DNA of 11,764 nucleotides from Candidatus Omnitrophota bacterium (lineage in GTDB: Bacteria; Omnitrophota; Gorgyraeia; Gygaellales; Profunditerraquicolaceae), in contig VGKM01000024.1 in assembly GCA_016867005.1 (NCBI GenBank), positions 1 through 11,764 on the forward strand, written 5' to 3'. The notes below the pieces were generated by a model. That model had not been told where the DNA came from. It did not search any database and saw nothing but the letters and a program-made list of their open reading frames with translations. Below, in pieces: positions 6,113 to 11,764 of this stretch (positions are counted from its first letter, which is position 1; the number at the start of each line of letters is the position of its first letter). The translations under genes were made by a program, and so were the position numbers.

Positions 6113-6195
6113 GCCGGGGTGGCGAAATGGCATACGCAGCAGCCTCAAAAGCTGCCGAGGGCAACTTCATGAGGGTTCAACTCCCTCTCCCGGCA
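6113..6195 (+). tRNA. tRNA-Leu (anticodon CAA), CCA not encoded
   Basis: Class II tRNA with acceptor GCCGGGG paired to TCCCGGC (one G-U), D arm with GCG/CGC, and anticodon arm GCAGC-CTCAAAA-GCTGC giving anticodon CAA. The long variable arm has GAGG/CTTC around GCAA, and the T arm is GAGGG-TTCAACT-CCCTC. Discriminator A is followed by TTTTTT, not CCA, so CCA must be added after transcription; tRNA-Ala next door does encode it. The gene is uninterrupted. It reads the UUG codon. Confidence 0.96.
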
Positions 6196-6212
6196 TTTTT
6201 TAATTACAAAAC

Positions 6213-6869
6213 ATGGTCCATAATGCAAACTATAAATGGAGTCCGAAACTCGCCTACATAGTTGGATTAATTACCACGGATGGTTCGCTTTCCAAAGACA
6301 AAAGGCATATCGATTTCACATCTAACGACCTACAGCTATTAACAACTTTCAAAAAATGCCTATCCTTAAAAAATAGGATCTGCGAGAAACCCAATTCGCA
6401 TAAATCTGGCAAAAAATCCTACCATTTACAATTTAGTAACGTAAAATTTTATAATTGGCTTTTAAGCATAGGCCTGATGCCTAATAAAACTTATTGTTTG
6501 GGAAAAATCAAAGTCCCCAAATTGCACTTCAGGGATTTCTTACGCGGGCATCTAGATGGCGATGGCTCAATATTTACTTATACTGACAGATATATGAGCT
6601 ATAAAGGAAGAAACTATAAGTATAACCGTATTTATACGTCATTTAATTCGGCTTCGTTCAAAAATCTTAGTTGGATAAGGGCCATGCTTAAAGAAGAACT
6701 AAATATAGCTGGGGCATTAAATTCCTGGAAAAGAAATAAAAACCATGTAGCTGAGTGGAAACTTAGATTTGCCAAGAATGATTCTTATAAACTTCTGTCT
6801 TGGATATATTACAAACCCGATTTACCCTGCCTTTTGCGAAAAAGAAAAATCGCCCAACGTTTTATCTAA
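6213..6869 (+). CDS. Free-standing LAGLIDADG homing endonuclease
   Basis: A 218-residue protein with two LAGLIDADG-type helices: LAYIVGLITTDGSL (residues 13-26, acidic residue D23) and FLRGHLDGDGSI (109-120, acidic residues D115 and D117). Two motifs in one chain mark the monomeric class, which cuts long asymmetric sites. Both motifs look intact, and the basic tail (LLRKRKIAQRF) fits DNA binding. No intron or intein host is visible: it begins 17 bases after tRNA-Leu. An in-frame TAA at 6201-6203 fixes ATG 6213 as the first ATG after the stop. There is no Shine-Dalgarno, so expression is probably low and by read-through from the tRNA promoter. Five 60-base rows counted by hand give about 35% GC, against 52-53% in sampled rows of leuS and rlmN (another leuS row is 37%), consistent with acquisition. 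Some LAGLIDADG proteins act as maturases or regulators instead. Confidence 0.9.
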   Translation: MVHNANYKWSPKLAYIVGLITTDGSLSKDKRHIDFTSNDLQLLTTFKKCLSLKNRICEKPNSHKSGKKSYHLQFSNVKFYNWLLSIGLMPNKTYCLGKIKVPKLHFRDFLRGHLDGDGSIFTYTDRYMSYKGRNYKYNRIYTSFNSASFKNLSWIRAMLKEELNIAGALNSWKRNKNHVAEWKLRFAKNDSYKLLSWIYYKPDLPCLLRKRKIAQRFI

Positions 6870-6893
6870 ACCGCCCAATTATCCTTAACAAAT

Positions 6894-6929
6894 AAAAAAA
6901 CTCGGCGGAGCGGCACGCCGAGTTTTCTT
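6894..6929. terminator. Bidirectional intrinsic terminator between converging units
   Basis: AAAAAAA, then CTCGGCG (6901-6907), loop GAGCGGCA, CGCCGAG (6916-6922), then TTTTCTT. The seven-pair GC-rich stem has a T-run on both strands. It would end the plus-strand tRNA-Leu/endonuclease transcript and the minus-strand operon that finishes with the esterase lipoprotein. Confidence 0.88.
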
Positions 6930-6933
6930 ATTG

Positions 6934-6986
6934 TTGACACATTCGGCTTCACTCAGTGTCAATCCTGAGCGTAGTCGAAGGATTGA
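6934..6986. repeat. Composite inverted repeat with two CTGAG...CGAA cores
   Basis: Two overlapping hairpins: TTGACAC (6934-6940) with GTGTCAA (6956-6962), and TCAATCCT (6959-6966) with AGGATTGA (6979-6986). Their loops carry one 15-base core in opposite orientations: CTGAGTGAAGCCGAA on the minus strand (6956-6942) and CTGAGCGTAGTCGAA on the plus strand (6965-6979), 12 of 15 identical. The hairpins share TCAA and cannot both form fully. It fits a dispersed non-coding repeat of the kind ending CCTGAGCGTAGTCGAAGG that recurs between genes of many bacteria. The rest of the gap between 6987 and 7041 shows nothing else. Confidence 0.65.
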
Positions 6987-7041
6987 TTGCGGCATAGCGG
7001 ACAATCCCAGGCAGTTTTTAAGAACTATAAGCGAGGATGCT

Positions 7042-7060
7042 GGCCTAAAAGGCCGTTTTT
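7042..7060 (+). terminator. Short plus-strand terminator-like hairpin at the esterase 3' end
   Basis: GGCCT-AAA-AGGCC (7042-7054) is followed by GTTTTT. The stem has only five pairs, and the T-run serves the plus strand, so at most it is a backup stop for leftward-protecting read-through from the tRNA-Leu/endonuclease unit. On the minus strand no T-run follows it. Confidence 0.35.
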
Positions 7061-7682
7061 ATTTCAAATACGGCTTAATGACGCGGTAGATACGGCTGGC
7101 AATAATATTGTAGCCATCCGCATTAGGATGAAAAAAGTCGCTTTTCATCCTGGGATTAGTGATAATGCCGCCCATAATGGAGGGGATAAAGATCGCCTTG
7201 GTTTCCTGGGCGATCTTTTTGTAAGGGGCGCGGTATTCCCTCATTAAAAACCCCGCGCTTATATCAGTAACAGCAACCATAGCGCCTGCTGCCTGAATTT
7301 TCCGTACTATCTCTTTCAAGTTATTAACCGTGTCCGCAAAAGGGATTTTCTTTAAAAAATCATTCCCCCCGAACTCAACAATCACTAGATACGGCTTATG
7401 CGATAAAACATCTGATTCCAGGCGCTTCAATGCTTCTTTTGTAGTATCTCCGTCGATACCGGCATTAATGACCGGCATATCCACCATTTTTTTAAGGGCC
7501 TCAGGGTAAGATTCTTTTGCATCTACCCCGTAACCGAAAGTTATGCTATCGCCGAAACAAACAATAACCTCGCCCTGCGAATCCCTGTTGGCTATTTCTT
7601 TCTTGGCGCAGCCCGGCAGATAAAGTAAAACAACTACCAGCAGTAAGCCGTAAACTATAAACTGTAAACTATTTCTTTTCAT
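7059..7682 (-). CDS. GDSL/SGNH esterase lipoprotein (TesA-like)
   Basis: A 207-residue lipoprotein: signal peptide with LPGC lipobox (C25), then an SGNH hydrolase domain. Block I is VCFGDSITFG with nucleophile S46, block II has the oxyanion glycine G75 in INAGIDGDTT, block III is FGGND with N107, and block V is DFFHPNADGY with D182 and H185 completing the triad. The layout matches TesA-type arylesterase/lysophospholipase L1 proteins, which split ester or thioester bonds of lipids. Here it should be anchored in the envelope; substrate is not readable. The ATG lies inside rlmN (14-base overlap) with GAGG seven bases ahead, so the genes are co-translated. The n-region SLQFIVYG is encoded by a heptamer repeat. 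It ends the operon that also holds an acyl-CoA ligase, fitting lipid metabolism in a general way. Confidence 0.9.
   Translation of the reverse strand: MKRNSLQFIVYGLLLVVVLLYLPGCAKKEIANRDSQGEVIVCFGDSITFGYGVDAKESYPEALKKMVDMPVINAGIDGDTTKEALKRLESDVLSHKPYLVIVEFGGNDFLKKIPFADTVNNLKEIVRKIQAAGAMVAVTDISAGFLMREYRAPYKKIAQETKAIFIPSIMGGIITNPRMKSDFFHPNADGYNIIASRIYRVIKPYLK
7651..7671. repeat. Three tandem TAAACTR heptamers at the rlmN/esterase junction
   Basis: TAAACTA-TAAACTG-TAAACTA on the plus strand, 21 bases. On the coding strand it covers the rlmN TAG stop (7671-7669) and the signal-peptide start of the esterase. A heptamer repeat is not a codon multiple, so gain or loss of a unit would shift the esterase frame. 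Confidence 0.6.
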
Positions 7683-8703
7683 AACTAAACCTCAACTGCC
7701 CGCAAGCCGCTTCAATATCCTCGCCCCGCGGCTTTCTTAAAGTCACGTTTATCCCTGAGGCGGAAAGTGCGTTTTTAAATTGGCTGATCTCTTTATCTGA
7801 AGGCGCTTCAATTTTAAGCTCTTTTACCGGGTTAGCCGGTATAAGGTTTACTTTGCTGTCCATGCCTTTTAATATTTTACCCAAATCCGCGGCATTTTTC
7901 AAATCAGAATTAAACCCTTTGATCATGATATATTCAAAGGTGACCTGGCGGTTGGTCTTCTTAAAATAATCCCGGCAAGCAGGAATGAGTTCCTTTAAGG
8001 GGTAAATTTTGTTCACCGGCATGATTAAATCCCTTGTCGCGTCATCTGCGGCATGGAGCGACACGGATAATTCAACCTGCAGGCCTTCATCGGCTAATTT
8101 TTTTATTCCGGGAATAATGCCTGATGTGGAAATAGTGATCCTGCGCGCTCCGATATTCAGCCCAAAAGGTGAATTGATGATCCTAATCGCCTTCATTACA
8201 CAATCATAATTATCAAACGGCTCTCCGGTACCCATAAATACTATATGGGTGAGCTTTTTTTGGGAAGATTTATATTTCAGGAATAACGCTTCTGCGATAA
8301 TCTCCGCAACAGAAAGGTTGCGTTTAAAGCCCGAAATGCCGCTGGCGCAAAAACTACAGCGGAATTTACATCCTACCTGAGTTGAAATGCACCCGGTAAC
8401 CCTGTTAGCGCTGGGGATACTTACCGCCTCAACCAGGTCTTTATCGCCCAACCTGAGAAGAAATTTTTCTGTACCGTCAGAGGACTTAAAAATCTTTGCC
8501 AATCCCAAGCTTCCGATAAAAAAGCGGCTCGCCAGCTTTTTTCTTAAATCATCCGACAAGTCGCTCATCGCGCTGAAATCACTTATGCCTTTTTTATGAA
8601 CCCAGGAGAAAACCTGCCTGGCATGATACGGCTTTTCCTGCCAGCCGGACAATAATCCTTCTAGTTCTTCTATGGAAAGATCCCTTAAATCATGCTTTGG
8701 CAT
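7669..8703 (-). CDS. rlmN: 23S rRNA (adenine-2503-C2)-methyltransferase, radical SAM
   Basis: A 344-residue radical SAM methylase that methylates A2503 of 23S rRNA and, in characterised members, A37 of some tRNAs. The cluster motif is C112-x3-C116-x2-C119 (GCKFRCSFCASG). The mechanistic cysteines are also there: C105 in GCISTQVGC, at the spacing of E. coli C118, and C334 in EAACGQLRF, matching E. coli C355 that carries the methyl group. Other landmarks are FMGTGEPFDNYD, ITISTSGIIPGI, VELSVSLHAADD and NLIPANPV. Length is slightly below the E. coli enzyme. The gene starts eight bases after the acyl-CoA ligase stop with AGGATAGGG upstream, and overlaps the esterase by 14 bases. A Cfr-type enzyme is unlikely given the RlmN-like N-terminus. 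Confidence 0.96.
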   Translation of the reverse strand: MPKHDLRDLSIEELEGLLSGWQEKPYHARQVFSWVHKKGISDFSAMSDLSDDLRKKLASRFFIGSLGLAKIFKSSDGTEKFLLRLGDKDLVEAVSIPSANRVTGCISTQVGCKFRCSFCASGISGFKRNLSVAEIIAEALFLKYKSSQKKLTHIVFMGTGEPFDNYDCVMKAIRIINSPFGLNIGARRITISTSGIIPGIKKLADEGLQVELSVSLHAADDATRDLIMPVNKIYPLKELIPACRDYFKKTNRQVTFEYIMIKGFNSDLKNAADLGKILKGMDSKVNLIPANPVKELKIEAPSDKEISQFKNALSASGINVTLRKPRGEDIEAACGQLRFSYEKK

Positions 8704-8711
8704 TAAATGCC

Positions 8712-10220
8712 CTATCCTGTCAATCGCAGCTTCTCTTTATCGACTTTACCTATCCTGTTCTTGGGCAATTCGCTTCTGAATTCGAAATAATGCGGGACTT
8801 TGAAATGGGCCAGATGCTGCCGCAGGAAATAACGCAGGTCGTCTTCAGCGATATTCTTCCCTTCTTTTAAAACCACAAAGGCCTTAGGCACCTCTCCTCT
8901 TAATTTATCCGGCACCCCGATCACGGCAGCTTCTGCGATATCCGGATTTTTATGCAAGACCGATTCGACTTCCGGTTCAAAAACGATCTCGCCGCCCACC
9001 TTGATCATTTCTTTCTTCCTGCCGACAATATAAAGGAAACCCTCTGCATCAAATTTGCCTAAATCTCCTGTATGGAACCATCCGTTTTTAAGTGTTTCCA
9101 TGGTCAATCCCGGGTCTTTAAAATACCCGTCGGTGACTACCCAGCTTTTAACTACGACTTCGCCTGCAGAACCAACAGGCACTTCTTTTCCGGAGTCATC
9201 AAAAATCTTGACCTCAACCCATGGTGCGGGCCTTCCCACGCTTTCGATCTTTTTCGCTCCCATCGGCAGGACTACTGTCGGGGCATTGGTTTCAGTCATA
9301 CCCCAGCCGTTTAAAAGGTGGGCATCGGGGCAATACTGATGAAACCTGCGCAGGGCATCCGGAGAACTTGACGCGCCGAAAGTAACTATCCAGCGCAAAC
9401 TTGATAAATCAAAGGTCTCAAATTCTTTAAGCTGCAGGAGCGCATAATACATTGACGGCACAATCCAAAAGAAATTTACTTTGTGCGCCTGGATATTCTT
9501 TAAGAATTCCACCGGGATAAAACGCTCCATTAAGACCAGCGTATACCCGAAAGAAATAAGGTTCTGGATATAGATAAGCCCGCCTAAATGTGAAAACGGC
9601 AAAGCGCAAAGCGCCGTATCTTTTGCCGCCATATCCGAGTTTACAAAAAACTCCATTGATTTCGGAGGAGCGCCCAGCTGCAGATAGTTGATTAAAACAC
9701 CTTTGGGCTTTCCCGTCGTGCCGGAAGTATAGAAAATAATGGCGTAATCAGAATCATTTATCCGGGCATTTGGCGCTTCGGCCGGCTCTTTAGCTATGAT
9801 TTCTTCAAAACTTAGCGCATTGTCAATTTTTTCCCGGCAGGAAATAATATTGTCGAGCGTCGGGACGTCTTTTTTAAGCTTATCGAGTGGGATGTTTGCC
9901 TTATGTTTTAATATAACTGCTTTTACTTCTGCATGTGACATGCACGTTGCAAGCTCATCTTCCGTAAGCATAAAATCCAGCGGTACGCTTACTCCACCCA
10001 AAGACCAGATCGCCAGGTAACTTACAATATACTCAGGCCAGCTGGGAAGGTATATCGCAACTTTGTCGCCTTTTTTTATGCCTAATTTGGATAATGCAGA
10101 GGCCAACTTAAAACTTGAATCGCGTAATTCTTTAAAAGAGATATTTTTATCCTGGAAGATGACCGCGGGTTTTTCACTGGCGCCAGCTACCCTTTTATTC
10201 AACAAATCAACTATGTTCAT
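8712..10220 (-). CDS. AMP-forming acyl-CoA synthetase (fatty-acid/acyl ligase)
   Basis: A 502-residue member of the ANL adenylate-forming family. Motifs: phosphate loop YTSGTTGKPKG (164-174), aromatic/adenine region LNGWGMTET (303-311), WFHTGDLG (381-388) with the ATP ribose aspartate, hinge and A8 region YIVGRKKEMIKVGGEIV (397-413), and the C-terminal catalytic lysine in PKNRIGKVDK (K492). It should activate a carboxylic acid as acyl-AMP and then as acyl-CoA. The A8 'KEMIKVGGE' is of the fatty-acid/aromatic-acid CoA ligase kind; the exact acid is not readable. Strong AGGAGG precedes the ATG by seven bases. It starts nine bases after the AsmA-like stop. A neighbouring aldehyde dehydrogenase could supply a carboxylate, but that link is inference. 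Confidence 0.93.
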   Translation of the reverse strand: MNIVDLLNKRVAGASEKPAVIFQDKNISFKELRDSSFKLASALSKLGIKKGDKVAIYLPSWPEYIVSYLAIWSLGGVSVPLDFMLTEDELATCMSHAEVKAVILKHKANIPLDKLKKDVPTLDNIISCREKIDNALSFEEIIAKEPAEAPNARINDSDYAIIFYTSGTTGKPKGVLINYLQLGAPPKSMEFFVNSDMAAKDTALCALPFSHLGGLIYIQNLISFGYTLVLMERFIPVEFLKNIQAHKVNFFWIVPSMYYALLQLKEFETFDLSSLRWIVTFGASSSPDALRRFHQYCPDAHLLNGWGMTETNAPTVVLPMGAKKIESVGRPAPWVEVKIFDDSGKEVPVGSAGEVVVKSWVVTDGYFKDPGLTMETLKNGWFHTGDLGKFDAEGFLYIVGRKKEMIKVGGEIVFEPEVESVLHKNPDIAEAAVIGVPDKLRGEVPKAFVVLKEGKNIAEDDLRYFLRQHLAHFKVPHYFEFRSELPKNRIGKVDKEKLRLTG

Positions 10221-10229
10221 CCGCTCCTC

Positions 10230-11306
10230 CTATTGTTTCTTCTTAAATAACTCTTTCATTTTTTTGCCGAAATCCTCAAAATCCTTGACCGTATTGCCGA
10301 TTTTATCCATAAGCGCGGCCGGCGACTGGCTGGCGAGGTTTTTTATTGCTGCCTGCTGCATTATCTGCTTAAGTTTATCCGAAGTGATCTGCGGATCATC
10401 AAGTTTTGTATCAAATACAAACTCAAAAATGATATTCCCTTCTTTATCGGCGAATAAATCCAGCGCCTTTTTCTCCAAATCAAATTGCTGGGGCTGGCCT
10501 TCCGTTGTTTCCTCCTTCAAATAAACCAGGTTATAAAGCTTCATCATGGAATCAACATTGAGGTCGTTGTTTTTTGCCTTTAAGATGGAAACCAGGTTTA
10601 ATTTAGCTGAAACAAGCTTCCTGTGTGAAATAAAATCCCCGTAATAGGGGGCAAAATGCGTAACCTCAAGGCCGCTGATCTTAAAAACTCCGTCCATATC
10701 TTTTGCTTTTAAATCCACCCAGCCGGAAAAATTCATCCCTCCCAGGGCTTTTTTGTCCCCATCGCAGACCTCGGCATTAAAATCGGCCTTGACCCTTAAA
10801 GAAGCCGGTAAGGTTATTGAGCCGGAAACTTTAAGATTTACTTTATCAAGCACCGTTTTATACCCGCGCTGGGATATTTTCCCGTCGGTAAATATGATCT
10901 CGCCGTCCGTAATATTGAGCCCTGTAATAATTATTGCAGGCGGCTTCCCGCTGCCTGATAAAACAGGCAGGATGAGCTTGCCTTTTTCATCTGTCTTTAA
11001 ATTTATTTCCGGGCGCATAATATTCACGCCGTTTAAGATTATTCTTCCGGCAAATACGCCGGCGAGGTTCGGGGAAAAAATAATCTGTCCTGCTTTGAAG
11101 AAATCACCGATTTCTAAACCTTCTATTTTTACAGAAAGAGGGATTGCGAAACTTACTTTATCTATCTTTACATCGGTTTTAAGGTTTTTCTCCAGCTGAG
11201 CGGTGATGATATCTTTGCCTTTAACCGTCACAATGCCGGCGAAAACCGCGATAATGATACCAGTAACCACAAGCAGCGCAATCAGTATCTTTATGAATTT
11301 TTCCAT
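10230..11306 (-). CDS. AsmA-like envelope protein, single N-terminal membrane anchor
   Basis: A 358-residue protein with one strong membrane segment (about residues 6-28) and a long beta-rich periplasmic part. The features resemble the AsmA/DUF748 group: after the anchor comes LEKNLKTDVKIDKVSFAIP, then SVKIEGLEIGD, a typical AsmA start in which a new strand is added for each 'NG/EG.....' phrase, followed by AGRIILNGVNIMRPEINLK and IIITGLNITDGEIIFTDG. AsmA-like proteins are bridge-like lipid carriers or envelope assembly factors between the two membranes. The C-terminus is helical and lysine-rich. The gene follows the aldehyde dehydrogenase by 11 bases, with GAGGAG six bases before the ATG. 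Family membership is by pattern only; I see no catalytic motif. Confidence 0.68.
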   Translation of the reverse strand: MEKFIKILIALLVVTGIIIAVFAGIVTVKGKDIITAQLEKNLKTDVKIDKVSFAIPLSVKIEGLEIGDFFKAGQIIFSPNLAGVFAGRIILNGVNIMRPEINLKTDEKGKLILPVLSGSGKPPAIIITGLNITDGEIIFTDGKISQRGYKTVLDKVNLKVSGSITLPASLRVKADFNAEVCDGDKKALGGMNFSGWVDLKAKDMDGVFKISGLEVTHFAPYYGDFISHRKLVSAKLNLVSILKAKNNDLNVDSMMKLYNLVYLKEETTEGQPQQFDLEKKALDLFADKEGNIIFEFVFDTKLDDPQITSDKLKQIMQQAAIKNLASQSPAALMDKIGNTVKDFEDFGKKMKELFKKKQ

Positions 11307-11317
11307 TATATACTCCT

Positions 11318-11764
11318 CTAAAATCCGTACCAGTAGCTTACTAACGGCTTTTTATCCGGGCTGTTATCAATTATGATATTCTTAAGGCGCGTGTATTCCA
11401 GGAACCCTTCTCTGCCTAATTCTTTGCCGAAACCGCTCTGCTTGAACCCTCCGTAAGGCAATTCATTAAAAAACATACCGTAAGTGTTAACCCAGATGCA
11501 GCCGGCATTTATTTTTGCGGCGAGAGTTTGGGCAAGCGGAATATTTTGCGTCCAGATTGACGCGGCTAAGGAAAAATCGCTTTTATTAGCCAGTGTTATC
11601 GCATCTTCATTTGAGGAAAATTTAGTGATGACAACTGCCGGGGCAAATACCTCTTCGCAAAATATCGCTGAATCAGCTTTTGCATCCACAATAACCGTCG
11701 GTTCAAAAAAGAAACCGTTTTTTAATGCCGTCTCTTCGGGCATTTTGCCGCCGCAAAGGACTTT
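11318..11764 (-). CDS. Aldehyde dehydrogenase, C-terminal part (cut by window edge)
   Basis: The final 148 codons of an NAD(P)-dependent aldehyde dehydrogenase; the reading frame continues past the right edge, so the methionine at 11743 is internal. Visible: CGGK then GFFFEPTVIVDA, the cofactor-binding glutamate in CEEVFAPAVVITKF (A replaces the usual G of EEVFGP), LANKSDFSLAASIWT, and INAGCIWVNTYG. The C-terminal signature LPYGGFKQSGFGKELGREG is followed by FLEYTRLKNI. The catalytic cysteine and glutamate are outside the window. Such enzymes oxidise an aldehyde to a carboxylate; the signature is of the betaine/glycine-betaine or general aldehyde type, but substrate cannot be stated. It is the first visible gene of the operon with the AsmA-like protein and acyl-CoA ligase. 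Confidence 0.94.
   Translation of the reverse strand, partial: KVLCGGKMPEETALKNGFFFEPTVIVDAKADSAIFCEEVFAPAVVITKFSSNEDAITLANKSDFSLAASIWTQNIPLAQTLAAKINAGCIWVNTYGMFFNELPYGGFKQSGFGKELGREGFLEYTRLKNIIIDNSPDKKPLVSYWYGF

Noticed and set aside
6113..6195. Group I intron in tRNA-Leu as host for the endonuclease
   Set aside because: The tRNA is uninterrupted and folds fully, and the endonuclease lies outside it.
6093..6212. Endonuclease reading frame continuing upstream through tRNA-Leu, suggesting an in-frame intron-type origin
   Set aside because: An in-frame TAA at 6201-6203 separates the tRNA from the ATG at 6213.
6113..7058. Integrated element using tRNA-Leu as attachment site
   Set aside because: No second copy of the tRNA 3' end was found downstream of the endonuclease by eye, and there is no integrase.
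10063..10524. A 153-codon open frame on the plus strand
   Set aside because: It is antisense to the start of the acyl-CoA ligase and the end of the AsmA-like gene, both well supported, and its protein resembles no family I know.
1..11764. CRISPR array, insertion sequence or prophage genes
   Set aside because: No regularly spaced repeats, transposase, integrase or phage protein was recognised anywhere in the window.

Overview
The window looks like a chromosomal segment of a Gram-negative-type (diderm) bacterium. It carries outer-membrane assembly genes (BamD-like, LptE-like), two lipoprotein signal peptides, and a tRNA-Ala that is nearly the same as the enterobacterial one. Gene content and style suggest an uncultured candidate phylum such as Omnitrophota, but that is inference, because no taxonomic marker was compared. 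All protein genes except one lie on the minus strand in short-spaced or overlapping operons.

Right part, read leftward from 11764: the end of an aldehyde dehydrogenase (cut by the window edge), an AsmA-like envelope protein, an AMP-forming acyl-CoA ligase, rlmN, and a GDSL/SGNH esterase lipoprotein. The gaps are 8-11 bases or overlaps, so this is one transcription unit. A bidirectional intrinsic terminator at about 6894-6929 lies between this operon and the plus-strand unit converging on it. Beside the terminator is a composite inverted repeat (6934-6986) built from two copies of a CTGAGYGWAGYCGAA-like core.

Middle: tRNA-Leu(CAA) on the plus strand is followed 17 bases later by a free-standing LAGLIDADG homing endonuclease gene, the only plus-strand protein gene and visibly AT-rich. 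tRNA-Ala(GGC) lies on the minus strand. The two tRNAs diverge from a 41-base dyad (6062-6102) that contains two mutually overlapping sigma-70-type promoters.

Left part, read leftward after tRNA-Ala: two hairpins, a stand-alone receiver-domain response regulator, leuS, comEA, a comEC without its beta-lactamase domain, a BamD-like gene with its own predicted near-leaderless promoter, and the start of an LptE-like lipoprotein gene. ATGA overlaps couple receiver/leuS, comEA/comEC and bamD/lptE. The unit combines tRNA charging, DNA uptake and outer-membrane biogenesis.

The most unusual sequence feature is a 30-base insert in leuS (3787-3816). It is made of two abutting 15-base palindromes, adds exactly ten codons, and leaves normal LeuRS sequence on both sides, so it looks like a very small protein-tolerated palindromic element. 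Other notable points are the symmetric divergent tRNA promoter, a 15-pair hairpin that would hide the comEA ribosome binding site, and a heptamer repeat spanning the rlmN/esterase overlap.
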